DNA from: Lepidostoma basale
Taxonomy: Eukaryota; Arthropoda; Insecta; Trichoptera; Lepidostomatidae
NCBI GenBank assembly: GCA_022606425.2
Contig: JAHDVF020001313.1
Span: forward strand, 496,001-560,000
Direction of reading: 5' to 3'
Length of the DNA: 64,000 nt
Part shown: in pieces, positions 24,301 to 36,300 of the stretch
Numbering within the stretch: the stretch's first letter is position 1
Layout: every line of letters begins with the position of its first letter
Program-made: the position numbers and the translations under genes
The notes under the pieces: model-generated
The model's input: the letters and a program-made list of their open reading frames with translations, nothing else
Told to the model about the DNA's origin: nothing
Databases searched by the model: none

Positions 24301-27300
24301 TCAGTTGCAGAGTGGTTGAAGAATAGTTAAGTCGCCCAAGTGTCATCCATTTGGTCTTCTTAACGTTGATTTTCAAGCCCAGATCCTCTCCTGCTATATC
24401 AATTTTATTTAGGAGTTCTTGAAAATCGGGTATACAATCAGCTAAAATAACTGTTTCATCAGCATACCTGATGTTTTTAACAATAACCCCATTTACCTTC
24501 ACTCCCAGGTTGGAGTTTTCAATACATTGGAAGACTTGATTGGAATACAAGTTAAACAATAGAGGTGACAAAATACAACCTTGAAGAGCTCCTCTGCGTG
24601 TAGCTATTTCGTCTGTACTCTCATTTTCATGTCTCCGCAGTTTGATACCAATAGAGATTCTTAATAAAGTTTTGGACCTTAGTATCAATATTGCAGGCCT
24701 TGAGCATTTTCATTAGTTCTATGTGTCTCACTCTATCGAGCCTTTTCATAATCGATGAAGCATGCAAAGACTTCTTTGCGCTGATCGCGACATTTCTGCA
24801 GCAGTACATTGACTGCCAGTAATGTTTCCCTTGTTCCGAATGCATTCCTAAATCCGAATTGTGTATCGTCGAGGTCTTGCTCGCACTTGTTTCACATTCT
24901 AGCATGAATAATTTTAAGAAACAATTTGAGTACATGACTCATTAAACTTATCATACGAAAAGTATAACCACCTTCACACATTATTGTGACCGGTAAATAG
25001 TTCTTTAACGCTAGGGGCGTTACAGCCTCAATTGGTTTCCACTGGTTTCCTATGAAAATTTAACGCATCGTCAAGCGCAAAAATTTACGGTTTTTGTAGT
25101 GTTGTCTCTGCTCTTAAATTTACCTATACAGTACCGCAGAAAATATATAATAATCGTCAACAAAAAAAGAAGAAAAGAACATGAAAGATTTTTTTCTATG
25201 AGCTATGAAGATTCACTTATACCGCACAAGAGTCTTACACATATTTTTTTATAAATGAAACTGTTTTGCACAATATAACATGTGATATTTATTTAAGCCA
25301 GCTTAACTAAGAACTTATTCATAGCTTTTTTAAGCATTCCTATAATGATTACAAACAAGTACTCTTGTATGAATATAATAATAAAACATTAAAAAAAAAT
25401 CCACCCAATCGCCGGCCTGTCTAGGGCCCCGCCCTCGCCCCCAGGCAACCGCGAGGCGCAGACGCAGGCACCCCCCAACGCGGCGCGACAGGGAGATTTT
25501 TAAATAAACCTCCCAGACAGCATTATATCCGATCGTTAATTCGGTCTTCCTATATTATGCAGCGGGACTCATGTACATTCAAAATGAAGCGAATTTAAAT
25601 AACATTCTAAAACTTTACTCGTAATACTATGTGATGTCAGGGTGTTTTTCTAAACTTATATAACAAACAATCTTAAATACATTAGTTTAAAATATACAAA
25701 CAAAATAAGTTGTAACCGAAGAATATTCGATTCGTTGCGCCAACTGAAATTACCTCTTGCCTATTCATTTAAGAAATTGCATTTAATGTCCGTCGGTGTG
25801 CAGCCTTCGCATTTCTTCAAATTAATAAGAAATCTGAGTGATGTTGTACCTCTTAACTTCTTAATTTTATTTGCTAAAAATGTTTACCTAAATTCTAATG
25901 CAGATAAAAATGCAACATGCAGAGCTGCTAAGGTATTGTCTCATCTTAATCAACAATCTTAATACCCAAGGTCACAATTGTATTGAGGTATCTCTACATG
26001 AGGGAGTATGGTAGTTATCCGTGGCTCTATCCCACGGCATTTCTTTTAGGAATGCTCGGAACCAATTCTTTACAGCTTCGAAGAGATGGGCATCTCATAA
26101 CCCATTTATTTAAATTAATCAGGGGATATTTCGAGAACTCGGCCGTGCTAGAGGGTGTTGGTCTTTTTGTCCCTGATAGATTTCTCCGACAGCGACAATC
26201 TAGATTGTTTTACCAACCGGCCACCAGAACCAATCTACTTCTGGTGACACCGGTGGGAAGAGCAATTAGTCTGCTGAACGCAGTCTCCTCGAAGACTCTT
26301 GACTTTAGAAAGTATCTTGTCTTCCTAATGTCGAACCATCTCTAATGCGTTCCTGGTACTTTGTTGTATTTTTATAACATTTTACCTGTACTCAATAGAT
26401 GCCTTAAACATTTTCCTGTTTGTAATGTCTTTTGAGTTAATAAACTGATTTGATTTGATTTGATTGAATTAATTCACCTATGGGATTACTATGCAATATT
26501 AATATATACATTTAGTTATTTTCATTTGTATTGGCCGAATAGGTTTATTCATATCATCATCATTAATATCATCAGACTGTATCCGTCCGCTTCTGGACGT
26601 AGGCCTCCTCCATCTGCTTTCATGTCTGCCGATCCTGGGCAACACGCATCCATATCGTACTGGCGGTCTCTTTAATGGCTTCCCTCCATCGAATTTAAGG
26701 ACGTCATGGGTTTCGCATTACTGTTTTAGGATGCCAGCAAAGCAGGCGTTTTGTCCATCTATCGCCGGAGTCATTTTAGCGCTGCCACTCTTTCGATGAC
26801 GTCCGATACTCATGTTCTGGCTCTAATAGTGGGGCTTCTCAGCCTGTCCATGATCTATATATTAATTTTATTAGATAACAAGTTACTTTAATATTCGTCA
26901 CGACACTTTCCAATTAATGATTGTTACTATATATATACATTGTTTCATATGCAAACATATAAGCGTGCAAAGTTAAATATTATCATATTATTGTTAACAG
27001 CGGAAACCAGCGTTAAGGAAACCACGATGCTAGTTTATGGTCGAGATTTAAAGAAAGCAAAAAGTGTCATTGTAGTTTTAAAAATAAACACCTCAATTGT
27101 GTTTTCAGCGCTTCTTGATTAGCCCGGGTTTTAGAGATTCCGCCGGGGAGGTAAGATTGCGAATAGGAACCCACCCCCTCCCAGCCACCTGTTGTTCCGA
27201 CCACCGGGCATCCCTCGGAATTGTTTTAGCAAAAGACGTTTCGTAAATGTCAAATTACGACTGAGAATTATTAGAACCCCATTTTTTTTTTTAGTTATTT

Positions 27301-30300
27301 TTTCTATTTTTCTTTTCTAACTTCCTTTTGAAAAACACCTTTATTTCTCAACCTGTAAACACTTTTATATTCGAAGTTCTCGCGTATATCTCGTGTCTTA
27401 ACGTTATAATGTATTTGTTATGCCTATAGAATTGTTTAAAATAGTATTTGAACAAATAGATATGTTTATTGTTTCTTGAACAATAATGTAAAACTCCATA
27501 TTTAATAATTTGTACGAATGAAAACGTCAGTTTTCTAGAAGTTATATTGTATGTTAGGTAGAAGATATATTTTATGTTAGTTGGCATTTGAGCAAGATTA
27601 TATATTTTCTCGTTTTACGGAGAAATGCACCCACCTTCTTCTGGGACCGGATGCTGGAAGGGTTTAATTAAGATAGAAGGAAGTTGCATTCGAGTCGTGA
27701 CAATTAGTAGTATCCGAGATTAAGGAAGCGTTATACATCCGTTATTTTCGCGCGGAAGATCACATCCGAGGTTCAGTACAAAATAATTGTATTGAACGGT
27801 AACCGTTATCTCACTATAAAGTTCAGTCTATAAAGTATGGACGGTCAGGGGATTACGATGTATATTTGTAATTTAACCAGTAAAACCGAAATTAGGTGCA
27901 TGCTTTAGTGCATTGTGTATTGTTGAGTAAATGTTTTTTTTTCTATGAACGCATTCAATAACTTCATACTCCGGGTAGGGCGCGAGATTTCTCTATTGCG
28001 CCAATCTTTAGATTCTCTTGTACACACGCATCGTGTCATACGTGCCCGTTGATTATTTCGATATTATCAGATTTATGAGGTTGTTATCGTTTTATTTGTT
28101 AATTCTACATATTTCCTATTAATCTTTGTCCCTGATAGTATTTTCACGATTTCTTCTTCTTCTTCTTCTTCTTTGCTAGCCTTCTTTCCTCCACTGCTGG
28201 ATATAGGCCTCTTCCAATTTCTTCCACTCGTCTCTATCCTGCCCCTTTTGCATCCAAAATTTTCCAACCGTTTTGATAATATCATCGGTCCATCTCATCG
28301 GTGGCCAGAAATAGACGAAGTGTCGGAAGGCCACCGATGAGATTTTCACGATTTATCTGCCATAATTCATTCCTGCTTCTGTAATTTAAACGCATTTTGG
28401 GAATAAAAATCTTTAGAGACCAATGTTTTACTTTAACACTTTCGTGTTTTTTTTTTGATAACTCATACGTTTTGTATTTTTTTTCCTCATATTCGAGATT
28501 GTTTTTCTATCGAACCACATGTTCATTATTAAAAATATATTTATAATTGCACGCATTTTGTCAATTCTATGCGTTCTCAGTGGGAACTCTGCCATCTTAA
28601 CTTAATAATCACTACTCTTTCATCTCAACGTAGATTGATTTCGGCCTATAATTTTGTTGCATTTCGTTTATATTTTAGAATCACTTCAAAATAGATTTAT
28701 TTTACTATTGTATAATATAAGTATCGTTTTTTTTAAAGAGCGTTTAGTAGTGGAGATATTATGGAGTCGCTTGCATAAAAACAAACGCATTTATTGCATT
28801 TGTTTTATGCAAGTGTACTCATGTGCAGTGAATGGAGGTAAGAAATGCACTTGGATCTCAGGTAATTGGCACATCTAAGATAACAAGGAGTCGATCATTC
28901 GTCTGCCAAAAAATATACAGATACACGCTTTTAAATCTTAAATTATTGTAATTATAAACAATTATTATTGTGATTGCATATTTTTATTATAAAATATAAA
29001 ATGGTTCTCTAGTTTCATAATTAATTTAGATAAATATAATATATAGGTATGTATGTAAGTTTGAAAGATATACGTCAGAATACGAAATTATTGATGAGAT
29101 ATCACGTGTGCAAAGGTTAGCCGATCGGCTCCGTCTTGTGTGAATTGAATGTCTTGAAACCGGTGGCGATGAAATTACATTTTGATAGTGAAATTAGTTA
29201 AACTATAATTATGTTTATAAATGAGTAAATGTAATTATTAGCACATTGGTGCATGGTCTTGGATGAGGTGGCGCGCGCATGTATGTTTTTATTGCATTAC
29301 CATGCCGATAGCCTGACATGAAATACTAAAGATCATCATCATCATCATCATTTCGGCACGGTCCATCTGGGAACAGAAAATTCAACCGCGGCAATTTTTT
29401 TTTCGTGCCAACGGCGCCAAAGTTTGATAATGTTTATATTTATATCTATACGTATTATAGCGTACTCCCCCCCCTCCCCGCGAAATAGGAATGGAACGAC
29501 CCAAACGTTCACGGCAACTTTACACCGGCGTCTCATTTGTCGTCCGCCTTATGCACGTGGTCGTTAAGAGCGGCTATTATTTCCCGTGGCGCTTAGGCCC
29601 TTTCGTCAGCGGTCTCGGGGGCGCTTGAGCCGTTCTGCTCCTAGGCTGCGCTCGCTCGCCGAATTCGGCGCATGCCGATTATTGCCTCGCCTTTATGATT
29701 TTATCTTTTTTTTTATAATTTATTTTCGCTTATTCATATTTTTATGTCACGTGAAAGGTTTGCGATGAATTTGTACATGGCTGGCGTGCGGGGAGCAATG
29801 GGTCGGGTACGTACAGACTAGACTCGCGTTCGTCATAGCTCGACCTCTAACAGATGTGGTTCTCTGTCTGGTCAGGAATCATAGCTCGACCACCAACATA
29901 AGAGAACCACATTTAACCCCTTTAAAGCCTTACCTACTTCGGAAGTACCTACCCGCGGTGAATCACTACGATTCCACATTCAATTAAATTGATTTCCGAA
30001 GTTACTTTTTTAAACATTTAATTATTTTTATGTAAGTAAATTCACAAGTACGAGCATACGTAATAATTAGTGGGAAACTTATAAAATTAAAAGTACATGT
30101 AGTTACACATTTTTGTTGGTAAATATTCAAAGTCGAGAGTAGCGAATATAGGCATATAACGTGGTTTGTGCTTCACCAATGACGGGAATTTATTTCTAAA
30201 ATAACGTATAAAATAGAAGAGTGTTACATGCTTACTGCTTACCTTCGCCATGAGTCCGCCGCGTTCGCACGTGTGCGCCAACATCTACCGCGAGGTCGGC

Positions 30301-33300
30301 CGCAGTTGTCATCCATCGGCGTAGTTCATAGGTAAAATGCGGTACATCCAAAATTATTATTATTATTTTATATTTATTTTTTAGTTGAAGAAAATCAATC
30401 CGTTATCGATTTTCATTATAATAATCAGTTTTGTATTTTACGTAAAAAGTGAAAATGTATTTTTGAAAAAAAAAAGTGATGTGATTTTTTAATTTATTTA
30501 TTATCATCAGAAGGTGCATCGTGATAATGCAGCAAAGTTCATAATACATACAACAACAACAAATCATCACGCCGTTTCCCCGCAGGGGTAGGCAGAGAGA
30601 ATCGACCGCCACACTACTCTATCCTGACATACCTCTCTAGATTCCTCCACATTTATACATCGAGTCATACACGTACGTCGATTCTTCCGGCTTCTGACAT
30701 GACCAACCTTTAATATTTGATTAATTTGGTCATGCCATTCTTCGGTCTACCTCGACTCCTTACTCCACTTACATCGTTAACGTATACTTTTTTAACCATT
30801 CTCTCTTCACCCATGCGCTCCATATGTCCGAACCAACGCAGCGATCCTTTCATAATTTTGTTCATAATACCTTCTTTCGCTCTACATTCCTTCCTAATAT
30901 CAGCATTTGAGATCACGTTCATAATACATTGTACAATTGAAAATCAGCAATACGATAAGTAACAAGTTTTTTTATTATCAATTTAATAAATAATAAAGCA
31001 TAATTCAATAAATCATGCAACGACGTATATTCGTTTTATTTCTGGAAGAGCTTGTATGCATTTCCCATTTATGGGTGCTCTGCACTTTTATTTTATTTAT
31101 TTATTTACTTGAAATAGTACACATGTACATAAACACATGTTCTTATTAAAACAATCAAAAATAACAAACTACATAAATATCAATATAAGGTTACATTTTG
31201 TTTACATATTTAATTCTATTCTATATTTTTTATGTTCTGCACACTTTTGACATCCTTTGGTATAGCGACATATATTTTAAATGTTTTATACATAAGGGAA
31301 TTCTGAAATTTGGTATTTTTCTGAATGAGAGCCTTAGTTTATTTTTCTTTCTTGTTTCATATTGATTTTCATGATGATGTTTTCGTTCTATAAATATTTT
31401 ATTAAATTAGCTCGTCTAATGTCGCAAATAATTATAAATCGATTAGCCGTGGCTGATGTTTATGCTTAGAAAAAATATATATATATATTATAAAAATAAA
31501 AACATTATATTTGTAACATATTTTTACCTTGTCGTTAATTATAAATAATTTTATTTATATCTATTTTTGTCCATTTCTATTTTTGTTTATTTCTATTTTG
31601 GTTTAGTTAAATTCTAAAATAACTAGAAGATCGCAAGCCCATTTGGCGTGGGTTTTGCATGAGTAGAGTTGAAGAGAGTTAGAAATACTCCAGTGTTACG
31701 CATGTTGCCTGACACGCCAACCTACGAGTATTTTCGATATATTAACTCGATGCGTTACTTTAGTAAAATACATCGTGCTGTGCTTGTACAAACCATTGCA
31801 TAAACACTGGACCACCACCAACTATGTTTTTTTTGTGGTACAGATTATTTTTTATCGAATCGGTCATAATTGATGGCTAGTTATTACAAAGGCGCTAAGT
31901 GGTTTAATCATAATAATAAAAAATGCTGTTAATTGTAACGGGTGGCATCTTCACTTTGAATTGTTCTATATTATTCAATCACTTTGCACAGTTATTGGCA
32001 TTTATGTTTAACACCGATTGGGATATAAAACTTTTTTTTATATATTTTTTTCTTTCTTTCTGGTTTCAATCCTATTGGTTTGCATCAATTTCCTCTATTC
32101 TTCTCTTCCATTCTTCCCTGTCTTGTGCGGCTCTTTTGAAATCTGCATATGATGAGCAGCGCACGTCCACCAACAGGTCCTCCAGGTACTCTCGGCGTGG
32201 GCGTCCCATAGAGTTTGTCCCCTCGGTCAAACCCTCCATTATGGCATGCAAGAGGCCTTCTTGTCGTATAACATGGCCGATCCATCTTGCATCATCTCCA
32301 TCTTGGACAAGGTCCTGAGCAGGTGCCTTCCTCCTTCGATTCTTTGGAGAATTTTCTCATTTGTAATGCGGTCTCTCCAGGTAATTCCTAATAGTCTTCT
32401 ATAGGACCACATCTCAAAAGCCTCTAGTCTCCGTTTATCTCTTTCGGATAGGCACCATGGCTCGCAGCCGTACATCAAGATTCATCAATTTATCAATTCA
32501 TAATCCTTTATATTTGAAGACTTATTAGTCAGCCTGATTCATATACAATTTGCAGATTTGTGATGATTACGAATATATCATACCAAAAGCAGATGATTGT
32601 TCTCTTTAAATTGTTTTTAGAATTTATTTCCTGTGCTTTTATCATCGACTGTCCCACGCATCTGAGGAAAACTGCTTCGCGATTTTGCGTCCTCGTGTGG
32701 GTAAATATCCCAATCCTGGACCCACACTCTGCGATGTAAAGCAGGTGAAGACGTTAGCATTGGTGCCGTTAGGTTTCTTCTTTCTTCTCTCTGCGACGCG
32801 CTTCCAAGTCCTGCGTGCCTTTATGTATTCTTATTTTCGATGTTAGTCCTTTGGAGGTTCGCTTTTAGGGAGTCCTTGAAATGTTTTCTTTTACTGATTC
32901 CTCACTTTTCTACCCTTTACACTCAACGTAATGTTTTCATTCGAACCAGCAAGTGTAAGTTTTATTACTGTAGTATAACTTTTATTATTATGCAATTATA
33001 ATGTTTTTGCGTTAGGTAATAGATGTAAAATATTGATTTTTACTTTGGTTGCTTCATGATTATTAATGTCACGACACCCGTAAGGTATCTAATTGGGATG
33101 TCTTTACGATAATTCCGTAGAAAATATATTTTATGTCCGTTAAAAAAAAACGTGTGCAGACATTAACCATTTTATACCGAATTAGCACTATATGCGTAAA
33201 TCTTCGGTAATTGAGGACTCAAATTAAAATATTTTTTCTGGCGTTAAAATCCTCGTCACATTTAAAATACTGAAATATATTATCTATTGAATTTTATACA

Positions 33301-36300
33301 ATGAGGTTTTCAATATTGTATTTTTTATTCTAAATTAAAAAAAAAAAAACGCCCATCAGCTGTTTGCTATATGCAGACGACTTTGTTTTAATCGCTGACA
33401 GCACGGAAAAGTTCTATAAGTCTCAGTATGAAGTATGTACGAAGTATGAAATAAAAGTGACCTTGTGACGAACACGCCTAAGTCTAAAATTATGGCATTT
33501 GAAAAGGAAGGATTTATGATGGATTGTGCTCGATGCGCGAGCGGCAAGAAATGGGAACAAGTTACCGTTTCATATAGGTATCTGGGAAGCATGTTTTAAA
33601 TAGTCGGAAAAACGGAGACTGACATCGAAGTAAGGCTTGGTGCTGGAATAAAAATAAATGGTGCACTCAAAATTATCACTTTAAATAGAAATATGTCGTC
33701 TGAAACAAAGATGGCTGTGGACGATGAGGTTCTAGTGCCGACCCTTACGTATCGAAGTGAAGCTTGGAGTTGGCAGAACAAGGGTGAAAGTAGTATAAAT
33801 TTCGTATAAACAAGATCACTTCGAATATATCAATAGAAGGATGAAAGTAGAAGAAATGCAGTAGAAATGAGATCTTTTATACGAATTTATGGAAAATCTT
33901 TATATATGATAGTGACGAATTAAAATATAAGAGTTGAATGAAAGTTTTATGGACGATTGTTAAAATGATATAGGCACATGGAAAGAATGGTAAAAAAATG
34001 TATATGTTAACAATTTAAACGGAACTAGAAATAGAGGAAGACCGAGGAAAACGTGGCACGATCAAAAAATCAAATATGGAATGTCGGCCGCATTAGCAGT
34101 CGGTGAAATTGACGTGCGTGCATCACACGATGTATGAATGTTAAGGTAGCGGGAGAATTATGTCGGGAACGAACAGTGTGGCGCTCCATTATTTATGCAT
34201 ATCTATCTCTTCAGTGAGACGGTATGATGGAAAGATAGTTATAATTAAGGGTGCAAAGGGTGAACTCTCAGTGTTTCATTGGTATTATAGCTCTTTACAG
34301 CGGATGACAGAACGAACTGTGATATTGAAAGAAGGGTTGTGCGAGTAACAAATCGAATGGAGCATTAAAATTAGTTATTGGAATTATGATTGTTTGATTT
34401 ATATCATTATAATTTATATATGCGTGTAAAGAAATTTTCTATGAAACCGAAAATGGCCGTTCACAGTGGAGTTCTGGTTGCAACCCTTATGTGTGGCAGA
34501 AGGATGAGAGCAGAATAAATAGGATAGATATGAGATTCCTTAGACGTATGTGTAATTGAACGATGTATGATAGAATTTCAATTATTGTTATCGGGAAGGA
34601 TATAGTAAAGGATCACTGGTTTGGTTTTGACTTATGGAATGCATGGATGAAAAATGAATGGTTAAGAAAGTTTACGTTAACGATGTGGATAAATTACGGA
34701 ATCGAGGAAGACCGATGAAAACATGGCAGGACTGAATTAATCATAATTTAAAGGTCGGCCGTGATAGATCTTGGGATTATTCACGAAAGTCGATTGACAT
34801 TTCGTGCTCAGATCGAAAATGTATGTGATATTTCGTTGAAGATGCTGCGTTTTGTTCTTCGAACTGTCAGAGTTTTCAGAGACACTCGGTTCCTAAGAAC
34901 TCTACATAACTCTTTAGTCAGAAGCAAGCTCGAGGGAGGTGCTGTGACATGTAGTCCTAGTATTCTCTTATGTCGGAGAGGGTTCAAAAGAAATTCTTGA
35001 TAACCCTTTACCTGAGATAGTACGAGGTATGTCCTTGGTTCTATCCAACGTCATATCTCTTGGATATGCAAGTTTAACTCCCATGAACTGAGGAGGGAAG
35101 GATTTACAGCAACGCATTTTTTTCAAGCTGATTCGGGGCTCTATTGAGAACCCGTTTGTTCTGGAGCAAATAGGTATTTTTGTTCCCGATAGCTACTTGC
35201 GATAGAGCCGACATCAATTGTTCTTTGCTCCGTCACCGCAGAACCAACTTGCCTTTGGTGATCCCAGTAGGAAGAGCATTTCGGATTGAATTGAATCCAA
35301 TCGTCTCGGATTTGGCCATTTTTAGTGTCAGTGAGGCAGTGTTAATACAAATATATATTACAAATTCTGGAAAGAGTACTGCCTCACTGACGTCGACATA
35401 TTTGGGATTCTTCTTATATTCGAGTATATATATTATTTGTGGGAAAATGTTGTATGATAGAATACCGAACGATGAAATAAGAAAGAAATGTAAGGCAGAT
35501 GACTGCATCATGGATAAAATTAAAAAAGGATCCCTGAGATGGTTTGGACATATGAAACGAATGGATGAGAGTAGAATGGTTAAAAAGTTGTACACAAGCA
35601 GCGTGAGTGGAAAAAGAAGCCGAGGACGACCGAGGAAAACATGTCATGACCAAATTAATCAATTACTAAAAGGCAGTCACATTCGAAGTCGGAATAATCG
35701 ACGTACGTTCATGGTACGATGTGTGAATGTAGAGGAAGCCCGAGAGGTATACCAGGACAGAGCATTGTGGCGATCCATCCTTTCTGCCTACCCCTCCGGA
35801 GAAATGGCGTGATGGTTAGTTAGTTTTTACATATTATTTTTTAGTTTCATATCGTTGTTTTATTTTTGTTGCACCGTCTTGTGTCCAAGTGAATCGTCTA
35901 ATTTTTTTTCGTTTATTACTCATTTGTGAATAATAAAAAAAATAGAAATTGGAAGAATCGATGGGCTTGTATCTATAGAAGTGTGCCGATCCATTGCCTG
36001 CCTACCCTTCCAAGAAAACGGCGTAATGGTTTCTTGTTGTTGGAGTAGTAACCTCAAGTTTTTCGCTGAAAGACGTAATCACGTGCATTGATATACGAGT
36101 TTTTTTTAACAAGTGTTGAAGTGATATATAGTATTATTTCATACAATTGATTGATATATTATAAACCTTTGAGCTATGCGTTATAAGATACCATCTAGAT
36201 CAATGGTTCCCTAACTTTTTTGTCCCGTGGACCCCTTGCTCTTTTTTTTATTTTGTGCAGACACCCTATTTTCTTAATATTGTTTTTTTTTACGAATTCA

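Noticed and set aside
35180..35812. A 210-codon open frame as a single gene
   Set aside because: Its first part is a CR1/Jockey fragment and its last part LINE-A, with a hairpin at the junction; it is an accidental fusion.
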